The position numbers and the translations under genes are program-made. The notes under the pieces are model-generated. The model did no database searches. It had not been told where the DNA came from and saw nothing but the letters and a program-made list of their open reading frames with translations. A DNA stretch of 64,000 nt, from contig UQHQ01000004.1 in NCBI GenBank assembly GCA_900540945.1, positions 1-64,000 of the forward strand, given 5' to 3'. Origin of the DNA: an uncultured Collinsella sp. Lineage in GTDB: Bacteria; Actinomycetota; Coriobacteriia; Coriobacteriales; Coriobacteriaceae. The first letter of the stretch is position 1. Every line of letters begins with the position of its first letter. Positions 53,102 to 61,630 of the stretch are shown here, piece by piece.

Positions 53102-54268
53102 TTGAGTGAGATTCAGAACTCGTCCATTTTCTCTCTTGACGATGTCAACGAGGAGGAGATGAACAACCTCATCGACGGTACGATTACCGACTTTGATGAG
53201 GGCGATCTCGTTAACGGCACTGTCGTTAAGATCGAGCATGACGAGGTGCTCGTTGACATCGGATTCAAGTCCGAGGGCGTTATCCCGGTCCGCGAGCTGT
53301 CCATCCGCAAGGACGCTAACCCTGCAGACATCGTTGCACTCGGTGATCCCATCGAGGCTCTGGTTCTCCAGAAGGAGGACAAGGATGGTCGTCTGGTACT
53401 GTCCAAGAAGCGTGCCGAGTACGAGCGTGCTTGGAACCGCATCGAGGAGAAGTTCAACTCCGGCGAGAACGTCGAGGGCGAGGTTATCGAAGTTGTCAAG
53501 GGCGGCCTGATCCTCGACATCGGCCTGCGTGGCTTCCTGCCCGCTTCCCTCGTCGACCTCCGTCGCGTCAAGGACCTCACCTCCTACATGGGCACCCGCA
53601 TCGAGGCCCGCGTCATCGAGATGGACCGCAACCGCAACAACGTCGTCCTCTCCCGTCGCGTCGTGCTCGAGGAGTCCCGTAAGGCTGAGCGCTCCGAGAT
53701 CCTGTCCAAGCTCAAGTCTGGTATGCGTCTCCAGGGCACCGTTTCCTCCATCGTCGACTTCGGCGCCTTCGTCGACCTCGGCGGTATCGACGGCCTCATC
53801 CACATCTCCGAGCTCTCCTGGAACCACGTCAACCATCCTTCCGAGGTTGTCAAGGTCGGCCAGGAGGTCGAGGTCGAGGTTCTCGACGTCGATCTCAACC
53901 GCGAGCGCATCTCCCTGGGTCTCAAGCAGACCACCGAGGATCCGTGGCGCGCACTGGTCAAGAAGTACCCCGTCGGCGCCATCGTCGAGGGCACTGTGAC
54001 CAAGCTTGTCCCGTTCGGCGCTTTCGTCGACCTGGGCGAGGGCATCGAGGGCCTGGTGCACATCTCCGAGATGGCCAACAAGCACGTCGATCAGCCTTCT
54101 CAGGTCACCCATGTGGGCGACAAGGTTCAGGTCAAGGTCATGGAGATCGACCTCGACCGTCGTCGTATCTCCCTGTCCATGAAGTCTGCTGCTGAGACTC
54201 TGGGCGTCGAGATCGAGGTTACCCCGCTGCCTTCCGAGAAGAAGGACGAGGAGACCGACGCCGAGTAA
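53102..54268 (+). CDS. rpsA: 30S ribosomal protein S1
   Basis: S1 binds mRNA at the 30S platform. It has 388 residues with four S1 repeats (about 30-105, 115-185, 205-275 and 290-365), the short form of Gram-positives. Blocks are GTVVKIEHDEVLVDIGFKSEG, GLILDIGLRGFLPASL, VSSIVDFGAFVDLGGIDGL and TKLVPFGAFVDLGEGIEGL. The last two repeats are the most alike. The start is TTG, seven bases after AAAGGGG. The acidic C-terminus ends the protein. Confidence 0.95.
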   Translation: MSEIQNSSIFSLDDVNEEEMNNLIDGTITDFDEGDLVNGTVVKIEHDEVLVDIGFKSEGVIPVRELSIRKDANPADIVALGDPIEALVLQKEDKDGRLVLSKKRAEYERAWNRIEEKFNSGENVEGEVIEVVKGGLILDIGLRGFLPASLVDLRRVKDLTSYMGTRIEARVIEMDRNRNNVVLSRRVVLEESRKAERSEILSKLKSGMRLQGTVSSIVDFGAFVDLGGIDGLIHISELSWNHVNHPSEVVKVGQEVEVEVLDVDLNRERISLGLKQTTEDPWRALVKKYPVGAIVEGTVTKLVPFGAFVDLGEGIEGLVHISEMANKHVDQPSQVTHVGDKVQVKVMEIDLDRRRISLSMKSAAETLGVEIEVTPLPSEKKDEETDAE

Positions 54269-54291
54269 ATCGGTTTGACGATCACTTGTTT

Positions 54292-54326
54292 AAGGGATCC
54301 GTCCGTAATGGACGGATCCCTTTTTG
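54292..54326 (+). terminator. Terminator of rpsA
   Basis: AAGGGATCCGTCC pairs perfectly with GGACGGATCCCTT around a five-base loop, followed by a T-run. Confidence 0.92.
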
Positions 54327-54591
54327 CATTTGGCGCCGAGATGCGCAATGCTGCCGGGCTGTCCACAGGCTATTGGATTGTCGGTGCATGAAAAAATGCC
54401 GACATCCCGCCTCGGGGAGGAGGCGGGAACACACCGAGTAGACGGAGGGGTGCGGAGCGCAGTCGCGTCTCGACTGACGACGTTGCCCATCGACAGGACC
54501 ATTGTAACGCATGGCGGTTCTTGGTTTATCGTGTCGAGCGTTTGCGTTGTGCCATTGCCTGCGGCAACGGTGTGTTACACTCTTGCACTGC
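54327..54591. other. rpsA-rnpB intergenic region
   Basis: No reading frame is supported. It holds two hairpins (54381-54402 and 54406-54427, the latter CCCGCCTC with GAGGCGGG) and a likely rnpB promoter: TTGCCT at 54555-54560 and TACACT at 54576-54581, spacer 15. Confidence 0.5.
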
Positions 54592-54950
54592 TGAGTGGGC
54601 CAGACGGTCGCGCGATGTGCTGCTTGCAGTACGCGTGAGGAAAGTCCGGGCTCCAGAGGGCGGGATGCCGGCTAACGGCCGGGCGGAGTGATCCGACGGA
54701 AAGCGCCGCAGAAAAGAAGACTCCCACCTGCGCCGCAAGGCGTAAAGGGAAAAGCTGAAACGGTGGTGTAAGAGACCACCAGCGTCGTGGCAACACGGCG
54801 GCTTGGCAAGCCCCATCCGGAGCAAGCGCGAATAGGAACGCTATGGGCCGGCCCGGTCCGCGTTCGGGTAGCGTGCGTGGAGCTGCACGGTAACGTGCAG
54901 ACAAGATAAATGACCGTTCACGACAGAACCCGGCTTATAGGCCCACTTGG
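54592..54950 (+). ncRNA. rnpB: RNase P RNA (class A)
   Basis: The RNA component of RNase P matures tRNA 5' ends. P1 is formed by GAGTGGGCC (54593-54601) with GGCCCACTT (54940-54948). Conserved core sequences are GAGGAAAGTCCGGGCTCC, the GAAAGCGCC region, AGTAA-type turn, GGAGCAAG-type segment and the 3' ACAGAACCCGGCTTATAGG. Size near 360 nt fits the ancestral A type. A second structured element starts 10 bases after its end. Confidence 0.96.
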
Positions 54951-54960
54951 CAACTATGTT

Positions 54961-55073
54961 GACGCTGCGAACCCGTCAGCGCGGCAATCTGCCTTTCAAG
55001 CCTTCGGGCATGACCATAAGGTCAATGCCCTTGTCTTTCAAGGCACCTTGCTCGCGCTGACGGGTTCTCGCTG
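54961..55073. ncRNA. Structured element, copy 2 (candidate RNA or structured repeat)
   Basis: The outer 14-bp helix is GAACCCGTCAGCGC (54969-54982) with GCGCTGACGGGTTC (55054-55067). It differs from copy 1 through most of its length yet is perfectly paired. The interior of about 70 bases keeps GGCAATCTGCCTTTCAA and TCTTTCAAGGCAC. The apical stem shows GGCC/GGCC changed to GACC/GGTC. It lies directly after rnpB, so it may be co-transcribed with it. Confidence 0.65.
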
Positions 55074-55179
55074 TTGGTGACGGTATCATTGGCGTTTCCG
55101 TTCTATTTACCGAGGTTATCGGTACGGCCTTTGCCGTATTATTGAGGCTGTTTGTTGCTTTGCTTGTTGTTGAGGGGCT

Positions 55180-55818
55180 TTGTTGGACAGCTATTTAACT
55201 CTGCAATCAAATATTGAGGTTTCGGGCGAGTTTGTGGACCGCAAGAGCCGATTTATTGCCCAGCTGGTCCATATTGAGTCCGAGGATGAGGCGAATGCCT
55301 TTATCGAGATGGTTCGCAAGCGTCATTACGACGCTCGACACAATGTTCCCGCGTGGATTTTGGTCGATGGACGCGAGCGCCAGAGCGATGATGGTGAGCC
55401 GAGCCGCACGAGCGGTATGCCGACGCTCGAGGTGTTGCGCGGCGCAGAGCTCAAAAATGTTTGCTGCGTGGTGACGCGCTATTTTGGTGGCACGCTGTTG
55501 GGACCTGGTGGCTTGGTGCGCGCCTATACTGCGGCGACGCAGGCGGCGGTGGCAGCTGCTCGGGAGGCCGGGCAGATTGTCGAGATGACGAGTGTCGTGC
55601 CTGTTGACGTGCATGTGGCCTATCCGCAGTATGAGCAGGTGCTTCGTTTGGCGCAGGATTCGGGTGCCAAGGTTTCGGATACCGATTACGCGGATGCCGT
55701 GACACTTCACTTGGTGTTTAAGGCGGGGGAGCAGGAGCTATTTTGCGCCAAGATGCGCGAGCTTATGGCGGGGCGCGAGGAGATCGAGGTCGGCGCTCCC
55801 GAATTTGCCGAGTTCTAA
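55180..55818 (+). CDS. YigZ/IMPACT family protein
   Basis: This 212-residue UPF0029 protein has an N-terminal domain with EVSGEFVDRKSRFIAQLVHI, ARHNVPAWILVDGRERQSDDGEPSRTSG (in two parts), and TRYFGGTLLGPGGLVRAYTAA. The C-terminal DUF1949-type alpha/beta domain follows (about 140-205). The role is unclear; IMPACT proteins affect translation control in eukaryotes. The start is TTG at 55180, next to a second TTG, with GAGGGG upstream. Confidence 0.88.
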   Translation: MLDSYLTLQSNIEVSGEFVDRKSRFIAQLVHIESEDEANAFIEMVRKRHYDARHNVPAWILVDGRERQSDDGEPSRTSGMPTLEVLRGAELKNVCCVVTRYFGGTLLGPGGLVRAYTAATQAAVAAAREAGQIVEMTSVVPVDVHVAYPQYEQVLRLAQDSGAKVSDTDYADAVTLHLVFKAGEQELFCAKMRELMAGREEIEVGAPEFAEF

Positions 55819-55820
55819 TG

Positions 55821-55872
55821 GCGACGGCCGGCGTGCTTTTGGATGGATCCCAAGCGCGCCGGCCGTCGTTTT
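55821..55872 (+). terminator. Terminator between convergent genes
   Basis: GCGACGGCCGGCG pairs with CGCCGGCCGTCG around a loop of about 23 bases, followed by TTTTC. Confidence 0.8.
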
Positions 55873-55885
55873 CTGTTGCTGCCGT

Positions 55886-56332
55886 TTACTCGGCGAGCTG
55901 CTTTAGCACATCGCAGGCGATCTCGACGGCATCGTCGATGCAACCAGGACAGCTGCGGAGCGGACCCTTATCCGATCCGACGCCCTTGAGCGTGCCGCAG
56001 ACGGTCGTTGTGTTCTTCGTTTTAAAACGCTTGGCGATTTCGCGCGACAGCTTGTAGGTCTGGCCCTTGGTCTTGGGGTTTTCCATGCCGTCGCTCATTA
56101 CAAAACCCATGATGGCCACGGCGCCCGAGATGGCGCCGCAGGTTTCGGTCATGCCGCCCATGCCGGCGCCAAAGCCCTCGGTGAGGGTAAAGGCGACCTG
56201 GGGGTCGAGTCCGACGGCAGGTGCGAGCGTGCAGGCGACGGCCTGGGCGCAGTTGAAGCCACGGGCATGGTATTCGGCAGCCTGAGCCTGACAGGCGGTG
56301 ATGTCGAGCTGGGCCGTATCGATTTGCTTCAT
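55886..56332 (-). CDS. C_GCAxxG_C_C family redox protein
   Basis: This 148-residue protein has the C_GCAxxG_C_C pattern: FNCAQAVACTLAPAVG, EGFGAGMGGMTETCGAISGAV, and later VCGTLKGVG and SCPGCIDDAVEIA. The family is thought to be metal- or redox-linked, with no proven reaction. AAGGAG before the ATG at 56332 decides the start against an upstream in-frame extension. Confidence 0.85.
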   Translation of the reverse strand: MKQIDTAQLDITACQAQAAEYHARGFNCAQAVACTLAPAVGLDPQVAFTLTEGFGAGMGGMTETCGAISGAVAIMGFVMSDGMENPKTKGQTYKLSREIAKRFKTKNTTTVCGTLKGVGSDKGPLRSCPGCIDDAVEIACDVLKQLAE

Positions 56333-56563
56333 CGTTGTCTCCTTAGTCACGGTGTACCCGCCTATGGTACCCATGACGGTGCGTGTAATCATCGAGAGCT
56401 TCATGGATGCCTCATTTTTATCTATCGAGCAAATGCCCAAGGCTTGAGATAAATACCCCTGATCAATTTGTCCCATAACCTACCTTGGGGATGGGTTGAG
56501 AGGGGTGCAGGGTAGCGGTATCGTGAACCGAATAAAAACAAAACCCAAGTAAGGGAGTTGGAT

Positions 56564-57847
56564 ATGAGCGAGCAGACCATCGGTACGACATGTGTTCAGG
56601 GCGGGTATCACCCGGGAGATGCGGAGCCGCGCCAGGTGCCCATCTACCAGTCCACCACGTGGAAGTACGACACGTCCGAGCACATGGGCAAGCTGTTTGA
56701 CCTGGAGGAGTCGGGCTATTTCTACAGCCGTCTGCAGAATCCCACGTGCGATTTGGTTGCCGCCAAGATCTGCGAGATGGAGGGCGGCACCGCAGCGATG
56801 CTCACGAGCTCGGGCATGGCCGCGAACTTCCTCGCGATCTTTAACGTTGCCGGCGCCGGCGATCACGTGGTCGCGAGCTCCGCCATCTACGGCGGTACCT
56901 ACAACCTGTTGGCTCACACCATGGGTCGTATGGGCTTGACCTGCACGTTCGTTGCCCCCGACTGCACCGACGAGGAGCTCGAGGCAGCCTTCCAGCCCAA
57001 CACCAAGCTTGTCTTTGGCGAGACGATTGCTAACCCCGCCCTTGCCGTGCTCGATATTGAGCGCTTTGCCAAGGCCGCGCACGACCACGGCGTACCGCTG
57101 ATGGTCGACAACACCTTCCCGACGCCCGTGATGTGCCGTCCCTTTGAGTGGGGCGCCGACATCGTCACGCACTCCACCACTAAGTACATGGATGGCCATG
57201 CGGCCTACCTGGGTGGCGTGATCGTCGACCATGGCCAGTTTGACTGGATGGCCCATGCGGACAAGTTCCCGGGTCTCACCACGCCTGACGAGAGCTACCA
57301 CGGCGTGACCTATGCCGAGAAGTTCGGTCGCGAGGGCGCCTTTATTACCAAGGCCACTGCGCAGCTTATGCGCGACCTCGGCCCCATGCAGAACCCGCAG
57401 GCGGCGTTCTTCCTGAACAGCTCGCTCGAGAGCCTGCACGTGCGCATGCCGCGCCATTGTGAGAATGGTCTGGCGGTCGCCAAGTTCCTGCAGAGCCACC
57501 CCAAGGTACGCTTCGTGAGCTATCCGGGCCTGGAGGGCGACAAGTACTATGACATCGCTCAGAAGTACATGCCCAACGGTACTTGCGGCGTCGTGAGCTT
57601 TGGCTTTAACGGTGGTCGCGCGGCGGCCGAGACCTTTATGAAGAGCCTTAAGCTCGCCCAGATCGCCACGCACGTGGCCGACGCCCGCACCTGCTGCTTG
57701 CATCCGGCAAACGCCACCCATCGCCAAATGAACGATGAGGAGCTCATCGCCTGCGGCATCTCTGCCGACATGGTACGCCTGTCGTGCGGTCTCGAGGACA
57801 CGGCCGATCTGATTGCCGACCTTGAGCAGGCGCTCGAGCAGTGCTAG
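56564..57847 (+). CDS. metY: O-acetylhomoserine sulfhydrylase-type PLP enzyme
   Basis: This 427-residue Cys/Met-metabolism PLP enzyme most likely joins O-acetylhomoserine with sulfide to form homocysteine. The opening GTTCVQGGYHPGDAEPRQVPIYQSTTW, the PLP-phosphate site in YSRLQNPTCD and SGMAANFLAIF, and the PLP lysine in THSTTKYMDGH are visible. Length and blocks favour MetY over cystathionine gamma-lyase. Methionine gamma-lyase activity cannot be excluded. AAGGGAG supports the ATG at 56564. No SAM riboswitch was seen upstream. Confidence 0.9.
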   Translation: MSEQTIGTTCVQGGYHPGDAEPRQVPIYQSTTWKYDTSEHMGKLFDLEESGYFYSRLQNPTCDLVAAKICEMEGGTAAMLTSSGMAANFLAIFNVAGAGDHVVASSAIYGGTYNLLAHTMGRMGLTCTFVAPDCTDEELEAAFQPNTKLVFGETIANPALAVLDIERFAKAAHDHGVPLMVDNTFPTPVMCRPFEWGADIVTHSTTKYMDGHAAYLGGVIVDHGQFDWMAHADKFPGLTTPDESYHGVTYAEKFGREGAFITKATAQLMRDLGPMQNPQAAFFLNSSLESLHVRMPRHCENGLAVAKFLQSHPKVRFVSYPGLEGDKYYDIAQKYMPNGTCGVVSFGFNGGRAAAETFMKSLKLAQIATHVADARTCCLHPANATHRQMNDEELIACGISADMVRLSCGLEDTADLIADLEQALEQC

Positions 57848-57916
57848 GCTAGCGTTCGCACGAGGCGCCGATGCTGGCAGAAAGCTTCGACGACCTTTCG
57901 TTCCGATTCCGTAGGC

Positions 57917-57963
57917 GGGACCCCAATCGCGACTGTTTGCAGGCGATCGGGGTCCCGTTTTTG
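57917..57963 (+). terminator. Terminator of metY
   Basis: GGGACCCC pairs with GGGGTCCC through an imperfect inner stem, followed by GTTTTTG. Confidence 0.88.
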
Positions 57964-57988
57964 CGTTGCGCCACTCGAAAGGATGGAT

Positions 57989-59293
57989 ATGGAGAAAACC
58001 GCAGAGCAGCTGCGCCGCGAGCACATTGCCCTTGAGGGCGACACCCATGGCAAGAACAAGTGGGCGATTCTGTTTACCGTGCTCATCATGACGTTTATGG
58101 TGTGCCTGGATTCGACCGTCGTGACCGTGGCGTTGCCCGTGATGCAAAAGGAACTGGGCGTGGGCCTCGATCGCATTCAGCTGGTGAGTTCGGTGTACCT
58201 GCTTGCGACATGCGTGGCTATGCTGCCGTTTGGCCGCCTGGGCGACGTGCGCGGCAAGGTGAATGTGTTCCAGCTGGGCGTCATCGTCTTTACGGTTGGC
58301 TCGCTGCTTTGTGGCCTTTCGGCCTCGCTCGAGGTTCTTATTCTGGCACGTATTGTTCAGGGCGTCGGTTGCGCGGCGGCCATGGCCAACAACATGGGTA
58401 TCATCACCGAGTCGTTTCCGGCGCGCGAACGCGGTCGTGCTATGGGTATTCTCGCGACCTTCGTGGCCCTCGGCATGATGTGTGGCCCCGTGCTCGGTGG
58501 CATGCTGGTGGCAAGCTTTCCCTGGGAGAGTATCTTCCTCATCAACCTGCCCATTGGCGTCATCTCGTTTATCGTGGGGCTCTATACGCTGCCGCATGTT
58601 AAGCCGGAGGCCGGCGAGCGTCCCATGTCCCTGATCGAGGCTGCTCGTCGCTGCTTTGCAAATTCGGCCTTTACCATCAACCTTGCCTGCATGCTCATCG
58701 TGTTCGTTGGCATTGGCGCATCCGAGTTTATTCTGCCGTTCTATTTTCAGGACGCCCATGGCTTTAGCTCCGATATTTCCGGACTGCTCTTTTTGGCACT
58801 GCCGATGGTGAATGCCTTTATCGGCCCGCTTTCGGGAACGGTTTCGGACCGTGTTGGCTGCGAGGGCCCCACGGCGGTCGGCCTGGGCGTGTACGTGTGC
58901 GGTCTCTTTGCGGTAAGCACGCTCGACGAGCACTCTTCTATCCCTGTGATCGTGTGCTGTGCCGCGTTTATGTCGTGCGGCACGTCGATTTTCCAGAGCC
59001 CCAACAACTCGCTGTATATGGGTTCGGCCCCGCGCGAGGCGCTCGGTTTTGCAGGCAGCTTGGGTAGTCTAGCGCGCTATGCGGGTATGGCGGTGGGCAT
59101 TACGGCGGCGTCGCATATCCTGTATGGGCAGATGAGCGTGGCGATGGGCGAGGCCGTGACCAGTTTTGTTGCAGGCCGTCCGGATGTGTTCCTGTTTGGT
59201 TTCCGTTCGGTGTTCTACGTGCTCATGGCTGTGGCCGCCGTGGGCTTTGCGCTTGCCATGGTGCGTTTGGTGAGGGTGCGCGCCCGCCATTAG
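57989..59293 (+). CDS. MFS transporter, DHA2-like drug exporter
   Basis: This 434-residue membrane protein has about 12-14 helices. The DHA2-type motif D in helix 1 is LDSTVVTVALPVM, motif A is GRLGDVRGK, and antiporter motif C is LGMMCGPVLGGMLV. The substrate is unknown. GAAAGGA five bases before 57989 favours that ATG over one at 57983. Confidence 0.87.
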   Translation: MEKTAEQLRREHIALEGDTHGKNKWAILFTVLIMTFMVCLDSTVVTVALPVMQKELGVGLDRIQLVSSVYLLATCVAMLPFGRLGDVRGKVNVFQLGVIVFTVGSLLCGLSASLEVLILARIVQGVGCAAAMANNMGIITESFPARERGRAMGILATFVALGMMCGPVLGGMLVASFPWESIFLINLPIGVISFIVGLYTLPHVKPEAGERPMSLIEAARRCFANSAFTINLACMLIVFVGIGASEFILPFYFQDAHGFSSDISGLLFLALPMVNAFIGPLSGTVSDRVGCEGPTAVGLGVYVCGLFAVSTLDEHSSIPVIVCCAAFMSCGTSIFQSPNNSLYMGSAPREALGFAGSLGSLARYAGMAVGITAASHILYGQMSVAMGEAVTSFVAGRPDVFLFGFRSVFYVLMAVAAVGFALAMVRLVRVRARH

Positions 59294-59451
59294 CTTGTGG
59301 AGGCAGGCTTGCCACGAATCGGCCCATCTACTGGTCTTGCGGCTTTATGGTGCGATGCGGCTTGTGGGACGGGCGGGGGTCGGTCCGTGGTAGACTATCG
59401 AACAACGTTTATTAATCGCGCGGTATCGTTGCCGCGAGAAGGGGTTGCGCC

Positions 59452-60030
59452 ATGCAGGAGCTTGAGGATCGTATTCGCCATGACGGCATCGTAAAGGCCG
59501 GTAACGTCCTTAAGGTTGACGCCTTCCTCAACCACCAGTGCGACGTTGAGCTGTTCGACCACATGGGTGCCGAGTGGGCCCGTCTGTTCGAGGGTGTCGA
59601 GATCAACAAGATCCTGACGATCGAGGCTTCGGGCATTGGCATGGCTTGCATCGCGGCTCAGCATTTTGGCGGCGTGCCGGTGGTCTTTGCCAAGAAGGCG
59701 CAGTCTATCAACCTTGACGGCGAGCAGTATGCCACGACCATCTACTCCTTTACCAAGCAGAAGGAGTACCCGGTCATCGTCGGCAAGCGCTTCCTGTCCG
59801 AGGGCGACAAGGTCCTGATTATCGACGACTTCCTGGCCAACGGCTGCGCGCTCGAGGGTCTCATCAAGATCTGCGAGGCTGCGGGTGCCGAGGTGTCCGG
59901 TATTGGCATTGCAGTGGAGAAGGGCTTCCAGGGCGGCGGCGATAAGCTCCGCGAGCGCGGCTTCCGCGTCGAGAGCTTGGCCCGCATCGCCGATATGGAC
60001 TGCGAGACCGGCGAGATCACCTTCGCCTAA
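59452..60030 (+). CDS. xpt: Xanthine phosphoribosyltransferase
   Basis: Xpt makes XMP from xanthine and PRPP for purine salvage. It has 192 residues. The PRPP-binding loop is VLIIDDFLANGCALEGLI, and LNHQCDVELFDHMGAEWARLF and VFAKKAQSINLDGEQYAT are typical. No purine riboswitch is visible in the 158-base leader. A short terminator palindrome follows. Confidence 0.94.
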   Translation: MQELEDRIRHDGIVKAGNVLKVDAFLNHQCDVELFDHMGAEWARLFEGVEINKILTIEASGIGMACIAAQHFGGVPVVFAKKAQSINLDGEQYATTIYSFTKQKEYPVIVGKRFLSEGDKVLIIDDFLANGCALEGLIKICEAAGAEVSGIGIAVEKGFQGGGDKLRERGFRVESLARIADMDCETGEITFA

Positions 60031-60058
60031 GCGCGCAACACAAGCGATTGGTATGCGA

Positions 60059-60094
60059 TGTGACAAAGGGACTGTCCCTTTGTCACATTTTTTG
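60059..60094 (+). terminator. Palindromic terminator after xpt
   Basis: TGTGACAAAGGGAC and its exact complement are separated by one base, followed by a run of T. It lies 29 bases after the xpt stop and ends 20 bases before the next ATG. Confidence 0.85.
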
Positions 60095-60113
60095 TATGAG
60101 GGGAGGTGTTGAT

Positions 60114-60494
60114 ATGGATGAGAACAAGATGGGATGGCGTGAGTATGCGCACTATGCCGAGATGTCGGTCGAGGAGTTGGCACGCGATTGCGAGGTTCAG
60201 GTGTTTCGCGCGACGGGCCCGGGTGGGCAGGGCGTGAACACGACGGACTCGGCGGTGCGCATGAAGCATGGGCCCACGGGGATTACCGTGACGGCGCGCG
60301 AGAGCCGCAGTCAGTTCCAAAACCGTAGCAGCTGCCTGCGTAAGCTGCGCGCTGAGCTTGAGCGTCGCGGGCGTCCACCGCGCCGACGCGTAAAGACCAA
60401 GGTGCCTCAGCGCTCTCGCCAGCGCAGGCTCAATGACAAGCACTTCAACGCCATTAAAAAGGCCAACCGTCGCAAACCAGGCAGCGACGAATAG
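60114..60494 (+). CDS. Stand-alone release-factor domain protein (GGQ)
   Basis: This 126-residue protein consists of only the peptidyl-tRNA hydrolysis domain of class I release factors. The GGQ motif is in TGPGGQGVNTTDSAVRMKH, followed by an RF2-like TARESRSQFQNRSSCLRKL and a basic tail (KTKVPQRSRQRRL). It lacks the codon-reading domain, so a role in ribosome rescue like ArfB or in a PrfH-like repair pathway is plausible. GGGAGG precedes the ATG. Confidence 0.85.
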   Translation: MDENKMGWREYAHYAEMSVEELARDCEVQVFRATGPGGQGVNTTDSAVRMKHGPTGITVTARESRSQFQNRSSCLRKLRAELERRGRPPRRRVKTKVPQRSRQRRLNDKHFNAIKKANRRKPGSDE

Positions 60495-60502
60495 CCTCCT
60501 CA

Positions 60503-60573
60503 TAAGTTGCGGTGAAATAGGGACTGTTTTGCGGCTTTAGCTGCATAAACAGTCCCTATTTCACCGCAACTTA
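60503..60573. repeat. Palindrome, GTTGCGGTGRAATA family, copy C
   Basis: The 27-bp perfect arms (60503-60529 and 60547-60573; outer end TAAGTTGCGGTGAAATAGGG) enclose a 17-base loop that itself folds (TGC..GC/GC..GCA). It lies between convergent genes. It shares its outer arm with copies A and B. Confidence 0.88.
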
Positions 60574-60580
60574 GGTTGGG

Positions 60581-61543
60581 TTAGCGGGTGGGGCGCCAGA
60601 CATGGAGGGCGCCGGCGAGGATGTCGACCTCGATGCGCGAGGCGACGATGGGCTCGCCGTCGGCCTGGATGGGGTAGTCGGGCTCCTCGAACGTGAGCTC
60701 GGCATGACGGCAGTGGCGCATGCGAACCGGCGGCAACTTGGTATGGTGGCCGTCCTTGGCCGAAAGAAACATAGGCAGGGCGACCGCACGGGGGACGGGA
60801 CCGCAGGCGTAGCAGACGTCGAGCATGCCGTCACAGGGATCGGCATCGGGACAGATGCGATAGCCCGAGCCATACGTGGGGCCCAGCTGAATCGCCATGA
60901 TGATCGCCCTCACGCGCTCGGCGGGCGCCCCGTCAAAGCTGACTGCCATGGGGTAGTTGCGATAGCGCAGGCCAAACTGCTCAAGTCCCGAGAGGGTGTA
61001 GAGCGGAGCGCCGGCGAGGCCCGTCTTTTTGCGCAGCTCGGTGGTGCCAAGGCCGATGGCGGCATCGATGCCGACCGAAAGCGTCTGGTCGTAGTACTCA
61101 ACGGCAGCCTCGCCGCTGCCGCACGCAGGGCTCCACGAGCGAATGCGCCCGATGTCCTGACGCTGCAGCTCGCAGGTGAGCAGCGCGCCAAAATCCTTGC
61201 CGGAGAAATCGTCGATGCCGAGGGTCTGGGCAAAATCATTGCCGGAGCCTACGGGCAGGACGGCAAGCGCTGGTCGATCCGCCTCTTCTTGCGCCATCAA
61301 GCCATTGACGACCTCGTGAATTACGCCGTCGCCGCCAAGGGCGATAACGGTGCGATAGCCCTCGACCTGTGCGGCAAGCACCTTGGCGTGCCCCGCGCGT
61401 TCGGTCAGCACCAAGTCAAACTGGGATGCGCGCGCGGTCATGTCCAAAAAGCGCTGCAGGCGCTCAGCGACCTCGCGCGCCGCACCCGACTGGGCGGCAG
61501 GGTTGGCGATGATGAGCGTGCGACCAAAATTAGTTGCGTGCAT
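60581..61543 (-). CDS. Diacylglycerol/sphingosine kinase family protein
   Basis: This 320-residue cytoplasmic lipid kinase belongs to the YegS/DgkB/LCB5 family. The opening FGRTLIIANPAAQSG and the nucleotide loops ALGGDGVIHEVVNGLM and LPVGSGNDFAQTLG are typical. The C-terminal beta domain has QADGEPI, near the family end. AGGAG supports the ATG at 61543 over an upstream in-frame start. The substrate is likely diacylglycerol, by family. Confidence 0.9.
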   Translation of the reverse strand: MHATNFGRTLIIANPAAQSGAAREVAERLQRFLDMTARASQFDLVLTERAGHAKVLAAQVEGYRTVIALGGDGVIHEVVNGLMAQEEADRPALAVLPVGSGNDFAQTLGIDDFSGKDFGALLTCELQRQDIGRIRSWSPACGSGEAAVEYYDQTLSVGIDAAIGLGTTELRKKTGLAGAPLYTLSGLEQFGLRYRNYPMAVSFDGAPAERVRAIIMAIQLGPTYGSGYRICPDADPCDGMLDVCYACGPVPRAVALPMFLSAKDGHHTKLPPVRMRHCRHAELTFEEPDYPIQADGEPIVASRIEVDILAGALHVWRPTR

Positions 61544-61630
61544 GGGGCGACTCCTGGCGTATGACGTGACGGTGCGGTCGCGCTCAGGTCGAATTGCCCC
61601 CGATTGTGGCTGCACGGCGAATACTAACGT

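Noticed and set aside
56333..56563. SAM riboswitch or T-box upstream of metY
   Set aside because: No characteristic core sequence or terminator hairpin was found in the 231 bases.
56480..58933. 817-codon open frame on the minus strand opposite metY and the MFS gene
   Set aside because: It is antisense to two clear genes, crosses their boundary and terminator, and its translation is low-complexity and His/Arg-rich. Such frames arise from high third-position GC.
59294..59451. Purine riboswitch upstream of xpt
   Set aside because: The conserved junction and loop sequences are not present in the leader.
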